64,000 nt of DNA from a bacterium BMS3Bbin14 (lineage in GTDB: Bacteria > Desulfobacterota > Desulfobulbia > Desulfobulbales > Desulfobulbaceae), in contig BDTX01000006.1 in NCBI GenBank assembly GCA_002897615.1, positions 124,001-188,000 of the forward strand, in the 5' to 3' direction. The notes below the pieces were generated by a model that was not told where the DNA came from, ran no database searches, and saw only the letters and a program-made list of their open reading frames with translations. Below, in pieces: positions 34,216 to 43,261 of the stretch; the first letter of the stretch is position 1; every line of letters starts with the position of its first letter. Made by a program: the position numbers and the translations under genes.

Positions 34216-35160
34216 TCACCTGTGCAGCCAGTCCATATATAGCCGCACCCCTTCCTCGACGGTCTTGAACGGCGCGTCATAACCGGCGGCCCGCAAGGCG
34301 CTGATATCCGCTTCGGTGAAACTCTGGTAGCGTCCTTTCAGGTGCTCGGGGAAGGGGATATATTCCAGCCTGCCCCGGCCGTGCCAGTCGAGTACGGTCT
34401 TGGCCACATCGTTGAAGGGCTGGCTCCGCCCGGTGCCCAGGTTGAAAATGCCGGATTTGTCCGGATGGTGCATGAACCAGAGGTTGACCGCCACGATATC
34501 GTCCACATAGACGAAGTCCCGCCGCTGTTCACCATTGCCGTAACCGTCACAGCCTTCGAACAGTTTCGCCACCCCGGTGTCATGCAGCTGATTGTTCACA
34601 TGAAAGGCGACGCTGGACATGCTGCCCTTGTGCTGTTCGCGCGGGCCATAGACATTGAAATAACGGAAACCGGCGACCTGGCTGGCGGCCCCGGGCAGAA
34701 GCCGGCGCACATACTGGTCGAACAGAAACTTGGAATAGCCGTACATGTTCAGCGGCTCTTCGTGTTCCCGCTTCTCGCTGAACACGCTGCCGCCGCCGTA
34801 GACCGAGGCCGAGGACGCATACAGATAGGCGATGCCCCGCGCCAGGCAGTAGAGCAGCAGTTGCTTGGAATATTCGTAATTGTTGCGCATGATGAACCTG
34901 CCGTCCCATTCCGTGGTGCTGGAGCAGGCGCCTTCATGAAAAACCGCCTCGATCTTGTCGGCAAAGGACTCGCCGGCCTGCACCCGGGCGATGAAATCCT
35001 CTTTGTCCAGGTAGTCGGCAATTTCACAATCGGCGATGTTCCTGAATTTCACGCCGTTTTTGAGGTTGTCCACCACCAGGATATCATTGACGCCCTGTTC
35101 GTTGAGCGCCCTGACGATGTTGCTGCCGATGAATCCGGCACCGCCTGTAACAATAATCAT
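34216..35160 (-). CDS. hldD: ADP-L-glycero-D-manno-heptose 6-epimerase
   Basis: 314 residues, full family length. Extended SDR: NAD(P) loop [10 protein letters not shown] at the N-terminus, catalytic YGYSK-type Tyr/Lys ([12 protein letters not shown]), and [14 protein letters not shown] plus [12 protein letters not shown], which are specific to HldD/RfaD. It converts ADP-D-glycero- to ADP-L-glycero-manno-heptose for the lipopolysaccharide inner core, so the cell is Gram-negative. The start follows GAGGAT. No other heptose genes are adjacent. Confidence 0.95.
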   Translation of the reverse strand: MIIVTGGAGFIGSNIVRALNEQGVNDILVVDNLKNGVKFRNIADCEIADYLDKEDFIARVQAGESFADKIEAVFHEGACSSTTEWDGRFIMRNNYEYSKQLLLYCLARGIAYLYASSASVYGGGSVFSEKREHEEPLNMYGYSKFLFDQYVRRLLPGAASQVAGFRYFNVYGPREQHKGSMSSVAFHVNNQLHDTGVAKLFEGCDGYGNGEQRRDFVYVDDIVAVNLWFMHHPDKSGIFNLGTGRSQPFNDVAKTVLDWHGRGRLEYIPFPEHLKGRYQSFTEADISALRAAGYDAPFKTVEEGVRLYMDWLHR

Positions 35161-35297
35161 CTATCCATCCTCAAACTGTTTTTTTACCTCTGACCGCAAG
35201 CCGGCTAACCGGGCGGAAAAAACTCCGGCCGCCGGGTAGAATGACCATCGTATATTTTAAGACCTGCCCCTGAAGCTCCTGCAACTCTCGTCAATAA

Positions 35298-36137
35298 TCA
35301 ACCATTAATTCCCAGATCATGCTGTCTTTTTCGGATCATCCAACCCGCAATTGTTGACATTGAAGGAATGAGGGGCAGGTCATGGATTGCATACCAATGT
35401 GCGTCATCTATTTCTGCCGGATCCTTTTTGATTTCACCACCGGAATATTGAGCCTGGTACCCTAACATCAGCGAGTGGGGAAAAGGCCAGGGTTGACTCG
35501 CAACGTATTCGAGGTTGCAGATTTTGATTCCGACTTCCTCAAAGACTTCACGGTGGACGCTTTGCTCTACCGACTCCCCGGGTTCGACAAAGCCGGACAG
35601 GATACTGTAGAGATTTTTGGGGTAACTTGGTGAACGGGCCAATAAAATACGTTTCCCATCATAAACCAGGACGATCATGCTTGGAGCGACAGGCGGAAAA
35701 TATTCTTTGCCGCAGCAACTACAGACTCTGGCGGCACCGTTTCGTTTATTTATTTCTCCACACCGGCCGCAGAATTTTTGGCAAATCGCCCACTCTGTCA
35801 ATTGTAAGCCGCGCGATGCCATTGCGTAATTCTTGATGGAAAGAATTTCACGAACCTCTCTCATGGAAAACCATGCGTCGTCCGCAGCCGCTGTACAGCT
35901 TTGCACGAGAACCGCGTAACAATTCCTGTTTTTGTAAATTCCCAGAAACTCCCGGGCGATCATCTTGCTTTCGGAAAAGGGCGGGACCGGATAGACAAAT
36001 GCCCTGTCGTGCAACAATAGGTCCCTGTCCTGAAAAAGCATAAAGCAGTTGTCAAGATCAGGGCTCGGGTGGTGTTGATTGACCAAGACGGCCTTTTCCT
36101 GACTTAAAGTCCACGCTGGAAACAGGGATTTTTTCAC
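35298..36137 (-). CDS. nudC: NADH pyrophosphatase-like Nudix hydrolase (NudC type)
   Basis: 279 residues. N-terminal domain, then a zinc ribbon (CGRCGE..CSCCGKEYFP), then the Nudix box GFVEPGESVEQSVHREVFEEVG, and the family-specific SQPWPFPHSLM that distinguishes NudC. It hydrolyses NAD(H) and can remove NAD caps from RNA in other bacteria. The start is a GTG at 36135-36137 without a strong ribosome site; the next in-frame ATG would cut into the N-terminal domain. The region is less GC-rich than its left neighbours. About 180 bp without a gene separate it from the transporter. Confidence 0.87.
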   Translation of the reverse strand: MKKSLFPAWTLSQEKAVLVNQHHPSPDLDNCFMLFQDRDLLLHDRAFVYPVPPFSESKMIAREFLGIYKNRNCYAVLVQSCTAAADDAWFSMREVREILSIKNYAMASRGLQLTEWAICQKFCGRCGEINKRNGAARVCSCCGKEYFPPVAPSMIVLVYDGKRILLARSPSYPKNLYSILSGFVEPGESVEQSVHREVFEEVGIKICNLEYVASQPWPFPHSLMLGYQAQYSGGEIKKDPAEIDDAHWYAIHDLPLIPSMSTIAGWMIRKRQHDLGING

Positions 36138-36315
36138 TTGGTCAGCCTTGGTGTCCTGTCAAGCGCCAACTGACGCATCTTGCTCGTTCTTTGGCGTTCC
36201 TGGCTGTTTTGCGGTTTCAATTACCGTGTTGCTATGCGCCTGCACCGTGCCTTGCCGGAATACCAAATTACTTCGCAATTTTGCGTTATTGGTCACTTGG
36301 CATGACCGTAAATTA

Positions 36316-37509
36316 TTAATGGTTGCCGGAGATGGATGACTTCAGTACAGATTTTTTTTCAAACCAGACCAAAAAAATAGCCACAAAAATGAGCGGGCCT
36401 ATCAAGAGCATTCTGCCGGCCAGGTCGTTTAACGAATGGTCGGAGTTGAACCCTATCAAATATGCGGCCACCGCTCCGGAACCCAGTTGCAACGCCCCCA
36501 TTACCCCGGAGGCCGTCCCCCTGATCTCGGGAATGATCGTGATCGCCTTGCCAACCCCCAACGGCAGCAGAAAACCATTTGCAAAGGCCAGGATACTGAT
36601 CGGCATCAACACTGAAAGGACGTCAAGTGGTGATATGTTCACAAATATATACATCAAAAGCAGGCTGAATATGAAGAGAGTCACACCTAATTTGAGGGCC
36701 TTGTCAATCGACCAACGCTCGATAAGCTTGCGGGCGGTCAGGTTCCCGGCAATATAACAAAATGACAGATTAATATAAGAAAAACCTATTTCATCTGCGG
36801 GGTATCCCAGTTTTTTTAAGAAAAACGGCGAGGCAGACAGGTAAGCGAAGTATGTGCCATAGGCGCAGCATACCAGTAACGTGTAGCCGATAAACATTCG
36901 TTCGCTAAGGACTCTTTTGTAATTATCCATAAAGGTGGAGACATTGATCCGTGTTCGTTTTGCCTCGGGCAATGATTCTTGCAGGAAGAATATTACCAGG
37001 CAGAGCAAAACCAGTGATACGACGGCAACCACGACGAATACGCTGGACCACCCCATAAACCTGGTTAGGTATCCGCCGATCACCGGAGAAATAGCGGGAG
37101 ACATGCCGATAATCGGAAATATCGTGGTCAGTATTTTGCTGGTCTGAGCAGGTTCATACAGATCTGCCAGGATTGCCCGGCCGATAACCATGCCGGAACA
37201 GGCGCCTATTCCCTGCAAAAATCTGCCGGCCAAAAAGAAGGTAAAATTGATTTTTGTTACGCAGAGTATTGTTCCCAGAAAGAAAATCATGACACCTGCC
37301 AAAACGGGTTTTTTCCTGCCGCAGGAATCAGATAGAGGACCATAGACTAATTGGAACAAGGATAACCCCAGGAGATATATACTGATTGTACCTTGCACCT
37401 CGATGCTGGACCGATTAAAAAAACGGCAAATTTCAGGCAGGGACGGTAGGTATATATCCGATGCGATCAGGCCCAAGGCACCCATCAGGGTTATAGTCAG
37501 GAGGAACAT
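36316..37509 (-). CDS. MFS drug transporter, Bcr/CflA type
   Basis: 397 residues from ATG 37507-37509, preceded by AAGGATGAG; an in-frame TTG five codons earlier overlaps that ribosome site. Twelve hydrophobic segments. The opening (ASDIYLPSLPEI), the motif A loop GPLSDSCGRKKPVL and the motif C segment (PAISPVIGGYL) are typical of the DHA1 Bcr/CflA efflux family. Likely exports a small toxic compound; the substrate is unknown. An AraC-family regulator lies 93 bp upstream in the same direction and may control it. Confidence 0.88.
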   Translation of the reverse strand: MFLLTITLMGALGLIASDIYLPSLPEICRFFNRSSIEVQGTISIYLLGLSLFQLVYGPLSDSCGRKKPVLAGVMIFFLGTILCVTKINFTFFLAGRFLQGIGACSGMVIGRAILADLYEPAQTSKILTTIFPIIGMSPAISPVIGGYLTRFMGWSSVFVVVAVVSLVLLCLVIFFLQESLPEAKRTRINVSTFMDNYKRVLSERMFIGYTLLVCCAYGTYFAYLSASPFFLKKLGYPADEIGFSYINLSFCYIAGNLTARKLIERWSIDKALKLGVTLFIFSLLLMYIFVNISPLDVLSVLMPISILAFANGFLLPLGVGKAITIIPEIRGTASGVMGALQLGSGAVAAYLIGFNSDHSLNDLAGRMLLIGPLIFVAIFLVWFEKKSVLKSSISGNH

Positions 37510-37602
37510 CGACTCATCCTTCAATAATTTAAATCAAACAATTTCCGTTAGTTTCGTTAAAGAAATAGTCGGAAACCAGTCTGATTTCTATCAACTGAAG
37601 GC

Positions 37603-38487
37603 TTATTTTTGTGGATTTTGGGCGGTTGTGATTTTTTTAGGTGAGGTTCCGAATCTTTTTTTGAAGAGCTGGCCGAAATATGACAGGTTTTCGAAGCCGA
37701 CCTCAAAGCAGACATCGGTTACGTTGAGATCGGTATGGGTGAGGAGGAAGCGGGCGCGTTCGAGTCTTTTCTCGTTGATCCACTTCTGAGGGGATTGCTG
37801 GAAAGTATTCCTGAAATCTTTTTTAAAAGTCGTCAAACTCCGCCCGGAAAGCTCGGCAAAATGTTTAACAGAAAAAGACCTGGCAAAATTTTCTTCCATT
37901 AAGGGCAGCAGATCTTTTTTGTGGTGTGACTGTAATTCCTTGACAAAGGATAGAAACTCGGTGCCTTGTTTGGATTGGGCGATATGAAGCAGGATCTCGG
38001 TTAATTTTACCTTGAGCAGCTCTTTGCTGACTGCGGCCTTGTTGGAGAAGAATGGCAGGGTGGCATCAATACCGGCACGCATGAGAGGGGAGACGGGAAT
38101 CTGAAAAATGTTTTTGGGTTGTACCCCGGGGGCCGGGCTGGAAATTGTCAGGGCATTGGTGCGGAAAAAATCGGCGAGCAGGCGGTCATCAATAAAGAAT
38201 ATCAGGCTTTCATATTGATGATCTTCGGCAAAGATTTCTGAAAACATATGCAATCCACGCCGGACCAGAAAGGCATTGCCCGACCTGATGTGAAAATCTC
38301 CCTCCGGGGTATGGACCACTTTTTCGCCGCTGAGGACGACCACGAAAAGATGGCAGGTGGCGTACACCTCCTGTTTGCGCAGTTCCTTGCGCGGCCTGAA
38401 TATAACTCCTGAAAAATCATCTAGTTCAATCAGGTTGTAAGCGGGCTGCTCCTTAAATGACCTGGGGACAATGGTGATATTGCTCAT
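37603..38487 (-). CDS. AraC-family transcriptional regulator
   Basis: 294 residues. The N-terminal half is a cupin-like sensing domain (FHIRSGNAFLVRRGLHMFSE). The C-terminal 100 residues have two helix-turn-helix motifs (FSVKHFAELSGRSLTTFKKDF and VTDVCFEVGFENLSYFGQLFKKRFGTSP-type ending). It binds DNA and probably activates or represses the adjacent Bcr/CflA transporter gene. The ligand is not evident. AT-richer than the housekeeping genes. Confidence 0.88.
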   Translation of the reverse strand: MSNITIVPRSFKEQPAYNLIELDDFSGVIFRPRKELRKQEVYATCHLFVVVLSGEKVVHTPEGDFHIRSGNAFLVRRGLHMFSEIFAEDHQYESLIFFIDDRLLADFFRTNALTISSPAPGVQPKNIFQIPVSPLMRAGIDATLPFFSNKAAVSKELLKVKLTEILLHIAQSKQGTEFLSFVKELQSHHKKDLLPLMEENFARSFSVKHFAELSGRSLTTFKKDFRNTFQQSPQKWINEKRLERARFLLTHTDLNVTDVCFEVGFENLSYFGQLFKKRFGTSPKKITTAQNPQK

Positions 38488-38535
38488 CTTTGGTTATTCC
38501 AACGAGTCTGCGGTGCCCGTGATCATTTGCAAATA

Positions 38536-38559
38536 CCTGAATCCATGTGACGGATTTAG
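38536..38559. mobile_element. Family A terminal remnant
   Basis: CCTGAATCCATGTGACGG and following TTTAG are two family A termini joined with no interior, partly decayed. AAATA occurs on both sides, offset by one base. Confidence 0.5.
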
Positions 38560-38756
38560 AAAATATCAAGCAGAGTTGTGAACTCCCGTGCCGGGTCACC
38601 CCGGGTTCCTGCCGCGTTGCGGCAGGTGAATCACCGGCCTTCGGGTAAATTTTTTCATACATAACACTTTTCCCCGGCCGTTCAATAAAAAACATTATCC
38701 GTAACCGATCACGGGGAGGGTAAAGCTTCCGGACGGACATTAACGATGCGATATGG

Positions 38757-38873
38757 TTAATCCCCGGCAGACACTGCATGCAACGCGGCCAGGCCGGGCA
38801 GTTCTCTGCCCTCCAGGAAGCGGAGGAAGGCCCCGCCGCCGGTGGAGATATACGACATGTTTTCCGCCTCTCC
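38757..38873 (-). pseudogene. pgk: C-terminal fragment of phosphoglycerate kinase
   Basis: The minus strand reads [30 protein letters not shown] and then a stop. This is the C-terminal nucleotide-binding end of phosphoglycerate kinase (STGGGA..E.LEGK.LPG..AL). Upstream sequence soon departs from the family and no start exists, so only about 38 codons remain of a normally 390-codon gene. It appears to be the scar of a larger deletion, bounded by family A elements at 38536 and 38971. Confidence 0.75.
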
Positions 38874-38970
38874 CGCCCGAACCCCGCAGTGAGTGGCAAA
38901 GTTAAGCGCAATAATTTTGGATTTTTCCGGCGGGCGAGCACAAGGAAACGATCAGTCCACATTACATAAC

Positions 38971-39189
38971 CCTGAATCCGTGAGCGTTCGAGAACGGTGC
39001 AGATGCAAGGCGGCAACGATGTTGATTATCCTGGTGTGATATCAACTAGTTGCCAACGCAGCAGATGCGCCGTTGTCGGGCGCCCCGCAGGGCGGCGCGG
39101 TGAAGAATATAAAATGCATTTATTTGTCAATAATGCAATCAATTCCACATGTTGCCTGGAATATTACCTCAAGCCATCACGGATTTAGG
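38971..39189 (+). mobile_element. MITE family A, copy 11 (full length)
   Basis: 219 bp from CCTGAATCCGTGAGCG to ATCACGGATTTAGG, with perfect 5-bp target duplication ATAAC (38966-38970, 39190-39194). The inner hairpin is the common GCCC/GGGC form. Confidence 0.9.
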
Positions 39190-39317
39190 ATAACATCAAT
39201 TTTACTGTAATGCAAACCAAAAATACAAGTAAACTTTACTGTTTCTTTGTAATAATGACGCACTTCGCCTGTTGTTTTCGGTTATTTTTTTTTGAAAGTA
39301 TTGGAATAAATTGCTGC

Positions 39318-40148
39318 CTATTCTCTCTTGGGCCGTCTGGCCTGAAATCGCAGATTCAGTACTCCTCGTTCCATAAGCTTGTTCATATGAATCACGGCAG
39401 GCAGTTTTTCCATAGCTGCCCGGATTTTCTCAAAAGAAGGATGAATATAGGGTTCCGTGCTTTTTTGTTGTTGCATGCCCCAGAAGGCTCTGGATGACCA
39501 GGATATCCACATCCTTTTCGTTTTAATGGGACGCAAACGTATGCCGTAGCGTATGGCAACTGACATTGAAGTGGGCAGCCAGATCGGCGCGGCTGACAAG
39601 GTTCTTCATATTGTCTTCCGTGGTGCGGATCGCCAGCCGGTTGCCTTTTTTGGAGACAAACAAGGCCTGTATTTTTTCGCATTTGTAAAAGAGCGGACGT
39701 GCTGTGAGATATTCGGTTAGAATGCCCCCTGTGTCAGGATGATTGTCAGATTTCTGAGCCCAAGAGGTGAGTCGGCTGTTTTTGAAAAATGGTCCAGAGG
39801 TCGATTGAATTCGGAAACGGTCAGAAACTGCGGCCCCGTTTTTTCGATTTTGGGATAGAGAAGACCGAGCGCGATGTTTTCACCGACCAGGTTGTGCAGG
39901 GTCAGAAAATGATAGAACTGGTGGAGACACCAGGCCCTGGCTTTCTTTTTATGAATGGATGGGGCACGGAAATCAGCCACAAAATCCAACAGGTGGCGAT
40001 AGGAGATTTCAGGCAGTGCGGCTATTCCCAGGGATTCGGCAAAGGCACTGAATTCACGCAGACTCGCGGACAGGGATTGAATGGATCTGGTTGGAAAATC
40101 GGTAACTTTACAATAATCGATAAAACCGGTAATCTGCTTTTTGAGCAT
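39318..40148 (-). pseudogene. Tyrosine recombinase (XerC/phage integrase family), decayed
   Basis: The first 143 codons (MLKKQITGFIDYCKVTDFPT.., to LRNLTIILTQGAF) form an intact core-binding domain with a good ribosome site (AAAAGGAGG). A frameshift then ends the frame. The catalytic domain continues in other frames: PLFYKCEKIQALFVSKKGNR, then VSCHTLRHTFASH (the H-x-LRH box), a stop, VIQSLLGHATT (LLGH box), another frameshift, and EPYIHPSFEKIRAAMEKLP at the C-terminus. The order of boxes is right, but at least three lesions separate them. It was probably the integrase of an island or an integron-like element. Confidence 0.83.
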
Positions 40149-40199
40149 AGGGAAACCTCCTTTTGGCTGAGGATTGAACTTGTAAGTTTCCCTATGCTC
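40143..40199. repeat. 14-bp inverted repeat spanning the recombinase start
   Basis: GAGCATAGGGAAAC (40143-40156) and GTTTCCCTATGCTC (40186-40199) are perfect inverted copies, 29 bp apart. The left arm contains the start codon of the recombinase gene (CAT on this strand), and the ribosome site lies in the loop. It could be a recombinase-binding site or an autoregulatory operator. Confidence 0.6.
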
Positions 40200-40269
40200 T
40201 TATACGGAAATTTTCAAATATGCGAACTCCCGATTTGCGCTAACTGCGAGGTTTGTGGGTTAGAGATTT

Positions 40270-41037
40270 ATGCAGGACAGATATGCTGGCGATATAGGTG
40301 ATTTCGGTAAGTTCTCATTACTTCGTTCACTATTCGCTAGCCCTGAAAACACGCTAGGCGTCATTTGGTACAAGTTTCCTGATGAGTCGCATAATTGGGA
40401 TGGAAGACACATCGATTATATAACCAATCCGCAATATAGAGCCTGCGATCTAGAGCTGGTTCAGTGCTTATCGAAAGTCGTTACAGGCGAGAGATCTATT
40501 TCACATCTTGAAAGGTTAAATATATTGCCGGACAAGACTGTGTATTTTTCTGAAGCATTAGATTTTCACACTATTTACACAACACAGACTAATGCTCATA
40601 AAACTGCAAGGCGCAACGGAAGATTAAAATGGCTAGAAAATGCAATTAATGCCATATCTCAATGCAATATCGTATTTGTCGATCCGGACAATGGTTTAGA
40701 GATTCCATCCATACCTAACATTCATCAGATGAAATCTGGAAAGTATACTTATTTTTCAGAACTTGAACCTATTTTCAACAACAAAGATGCCTGTGTGATT
40801 TATCATCATCTAAACATGAACGAGTCGCACGAATCACAAATTCGCTTCAGAGCGCAACAACTTAAAGATAAAATGCCGAGTATACACACAGTATTTGCAA
40901 TTCGCTTTTGGCCCTATAGCCCTAGAGCATTTTTTGTATGTTCAACTGATGGTTACGCCAGAACAATGAGAAGCAAAATTCAGCATTATATAAACGGCCC
41001 ATGTAGAACCGGCTGGGACACATACTATGAAGCATAA
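40270..41037 (+). CDS. Conserved hypothetical protein (DRYAGDIGDFGKF family)
   Basis: 255 residues, soluble, no signal peptide. The N-terminus MQDRYAGDIGDFGKFSLLR, followed by LGVIWYKFPDESHNWDGRHI, belongs to a family I recall seeing widely but without known function. The motif IVFVDPDNGLEI resembles the acidic strand end of Rossmann-type methyltransferases or nucleases, and CVIYHHLNM follows; the catalytic role is a guess. It is AT-rich, lies between a decayed recombinase and a group II intron remnant, and has only a weak ribosome site (GAGA). Its position suggests cargo of an integrated island, possibly defence-related. Confidence 0.65.
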   Translation: MQDRYAGDIGDFGKFSLLRSLFASPENTLGVIWYKFPDESHNWDGRHIDYITNPQYRACDLELVQCLSKVVTGERSISHLERLNILPDKTVYFSEALDFHTIYTTQTNAHKTARRNGRLKWLENAINAISQCNIVFVDPDNGLEIPSIPNIHQMKSGKYTYFSELEPIFNNKDACVIYHHLNMNESHESQIRFRAQQLKDKMPSIHTVFAIRFWPYSPRAFFVCSTDGYARTMRSKIQHYINGPCRTGWDTYYEA

Positions 41038-41045
41038 AACCTCTA

Positions 41046-41770
41046 ATCGGGTAGCCGGGGTTTTTTCTCCCCCAGCCCCCACAACACCCCGCATGCGGAT
41101 CCGCACGGGGCGTTTCATCAAGGTCACCGGGCCGTAGCCGGGTTATGAAAAACTTGAGTCGGTTCTTCCTGTCTGCGCCTGCACGATTACTCATCCATTC
41201 GGATTCAACGTATGTACAGAGCTCATGGATACCTTTCCTCTCCTTGATGTTCAGCCCTTCACCATGTCTGCCGGGGCATTGCCCCCGGCGTTGGGCTACT
41301 ATGGCTTCTGCTGACTCCTGCTTTCTCACCATACAGATTGCTCCGCATGACGCTGCACAAGATCGTTTCCTGTCTGTTCATCTTTGTTTCGTATCTCACA
41401 AATGGGGCGGAACTTTCCATCATTTGTGCCGGGACATTTGTAAACCGGTAGCCCCTGCCGGTAATCACACTGGAAACATCATCATGTCGCATGGAAAAAC
41501 AGGTCTCTCCGGATAAGAGCGTGAACCTCCCTTGCGTAGCCGCGCCATTTACCGTATCCCCTTGTTCCTTGGGCGTCGACATGTTGTGTGCTGCTTTACC
41601 TATGGACTCAGCCTTATATGACGTTTCTGTTCGTCAGCTCGCAAGTTTGCACTCCGGCTTCCTTCAGACCCCACCTCACGGTGACGCCCTTGCCTGCGGC
41701 TAGTAATTTTGTTGCGTTTCACAACGTTACATGGAACACTTGCAGGGGACTTTAACCCCATAGGGAAATA
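41046..41770 (-). mobile_element. Group II intron remnant without reverse transcriptase
   Basis: The minus strand contains domain I-like segments (GGGGTTAAAGTCCCC; GGGTCTGAAGGAAGCCGGAG; CAAACTTGCGAGCTGACGAA; CGTCATATAAGGCTGAGTCC) in the order found in bacterial group II introns. It ends with a domain V-like hairpin (CGCCCCGTGCGGATCCGCAT then GCGGGGTG) and a CCCGAT 3' end near 41046, 9 bp after the upstream gene's stop. Fragments typical of the N-terminal and C-terminal edges of the intron-encoded protein remain (MVKGLNIKERKGIHE-like reading; RADPHAGCCGG), but the reverse transcriptase core is deleted. The 5' boundary is approximate; no GTGCG start is seen. Confidence 0.68.
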
Positions 41771-41854
41771 GGGTGTCCCCCATTGCGTCCCCGTCCCCCA
41801 TTGTCGTCTTGCCAATTAGCAAACTACTCATAGTTAGCTGCTCAAGGAGTATTT

Positions 41855-42406
41855 ATGGAATGGAACATGTTGGTTGACTCAGAAATTGTTTCCCTGAGTA
41901 CGCCTGAGAAGTTTTTGGCATTTTCTGAGGCCTATCTTGATTCCGCGGTTCGTTTGTGTAGTGTGTTGGCACGGTCAACCAAAAAAGCAACATACGCTCG
42001 AGGCACTGTCGTCTTATACCTTACATGTCATGCGACCGAGTTATTTTTGAAGGGCGCAATCTTGAAAAAGGCTCCGGAGGAAAAAATAGGAAATACGCAC
42101 GACCTAGAGTCCCTCTACAATCGATACCAAAAACTCTATCCAGGGAAAAAGTACGACCTTGAAGTTCCTTTAACATTCGAAGAGCCGGATTTCACTGGTA
42201 TAGAGCCAGATAAAGTAAAAGAACTGAAAGCCATCATCAAGATGATAAAGGAGAATAATCCTCAAGATCAAAGGTACCGCTATCCCCAAAATAAGAACTT
42301 GGAGTTATGGAATGGGCCCGCAGGGATCGAACCATCTTCATTCCTCACTCAACTCAAACAGCTCAGGGAACGGTTCGACTGCGTATCTCATCATATACTT
42401 CCCTAA
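41855..42406 (+). CDS. HEPN-like domain protein
   Basis: 183 residues, soluble and helical, starting behind AAGGAG. The core ATELFLKGAILKKAP..NTHDLESLYNRY has the layout of HEPN proteins (helix with LK-A-L, then T/HDL..L). The canonical catalytic R-x4-6-H is not obvious, so ribonuclease activity is doubtful. HEPN proteins are often the toxic partner of a MNT nucleotidyltransferase or part of defence systems; no MNT gene is next to it. It is AT-rich relative to the genome and sits in the accessory island. Confidence 0.6.
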   Translation: MEWNMLVDSEIVSLSTPEKFLAFSEAYLDSAVRLCSVLARSTKKATYARGTVVLYLTCHATELFLKGAILKKAPEEKIGNTHDLESLYNRYQKLYPGKKYDLEVPLTFEEPDFTGIEPDKVKELKAIIKMIKENNPQDQRYRYPQNKNLELWNGPAGIEPSSFLTQLKQLRERFDCVSHHILP

Positions 42407-42436
42407 TGATACGAATAAGAAACGCAAAAACACCCG

Positions 42437-42712
42437 TCACGCCGCCTTGGGAAAATGGGCCGGCGGGTCATCTACCGGCTCCGGGTCCCGGTACTCTTCG
42501 GCAAGACCTGGTCGTCCGTTATCGGTCCTGCCCGGTCTTTGTTTGAAAAAATCGATCCAGCACTGCCAGGGCCGCGTCTCGAGGTCGCATTCGGTCCGGC
42601 AGGTAAAATTTTCCTCAGTCATAGGGCACATGCCGCTCTTGAGGGTACAGATATATTTGGCCGCCCTTTCCAGGGCCAGATCGTCAAAATCAATGGTCTG
42701 TTTCGGTGCCAT
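42437..42712 (-). CDS. Small cysteine-containing protein, unknown
   Basis: 91 residues with an excellent ribosome site (AAGGAGGTTCCTTATG). Five cysteines lie at about 22, 29, 38, 42 and 51 in IC-x6-C-x8-C-x3-C-x8-C, which could bind a metal or cluster. The C-terminal third is rich in Pro, Asp and Arg and is probably disordered. No signal peptide. I do not recognise the family. It converges on the HEPN-like gene with 30 bp between stops. A family B element starts 40 bp upstream of its start codon. Confidence 0.55.
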   Translation of the reverse strand: MAPKQTIDFDDLALERAAKYICTLKSGMCPMTEENFTCRTECDLETRPWQCWIDFFKQRPGRTDNGRPGLAEEYRDPEPVDDPPAHFPKAA

Positions 42713-42752
42713 AAGGAACCTCCTTGGTATAAAACAACTGCAAAGAACAATC

Positions 42753-42911
42753 GTAACTGGTCACAGGGGTGTGGCACGCTGCGCTATTTTTTTCATCTAA
42801 CTTGTAAGGTACCACAGGTGCCACAGATTTACGTAGTCGCTTCCGTTCGCTATAGTCCCTCTATGCGGGCGGGAGCGACCGCGTGAAGATGGGGTGCCTG
42901 TGGCACCTTAT
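42753..42911. mobile_element. MITE family B, copy 2 (IS66-like ends)
   Basis: 159 bp from GTAACTGGTCACAGGGG to CTGTGGCACCTTAT, flanked by a perfect 8-bp target duplication GAACAATC (42745-42752, 42912-42919). It shares with copy 1 the core CAGATTTACGTAGTCGCT and GTCCCTCTATGCGGGCGGGA. Stem bases differ from copy 1 in a compensated way (TACCACAG paired with CTGTGGCA versus CGTCACAG with CTGTGACG). Confidence 0.83.
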
Positions 42912-42984
42912 GAACAATCTCAGCTCTTTTGTTCCGAATTATAAGGAGGCTGTGTTAAGACAGGATTAGATTCAGGTAAAAATT

Positions 42985-43136
42985 GTAACCGTTCACCTGC
43001 ACCCCATCTTTGTCCGTTTCGCCCTCCTCAGGTACAGGGAGTACACCTCGGAGGGCGAAACGAACGAATCTGGGGCACATCTGAACGGTTACAGTTACGA
43101 GTTGAGGGTAGTTTGTTGCCTCTGGTGAACGGTTAC
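42985..43136 (+). mobile_element. MITE family C, copy 1 (IS66-like ends)
   Basis: 152 bp with perfect 13-bp terminal repeats GTAACCGTTCACC and GGTGAACGGTTAC, and a perfect 8-bp target duplication TAAAAATT (42977-42984, 43137-43144). An internal perfect stem GTTTCGCCCTCC / GGAGGGCGAAAC can form. Non-coding. Confidence 0.88.
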
Positions 43137-43261
43137 TAAAAATTCAGGCTGGCAAAGGAGAGGGGGCGGACGCGGCCTGGTGCGGGGAAAGGACCGGTCC
43201 GCGGGCCGAAAAAAGAGTGGCACCGGCCCGCAACAGGCGAACCGGTGCCCTGCATTCCGGT

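Noticed and set aside
38453-39016. 187-codon frame reading MPPCICTVLERSRIQ...
   Set aside because: Starts in a mobile element and runs in the wrong frame across the phosphoglycerate kinase remnant. No known domain.
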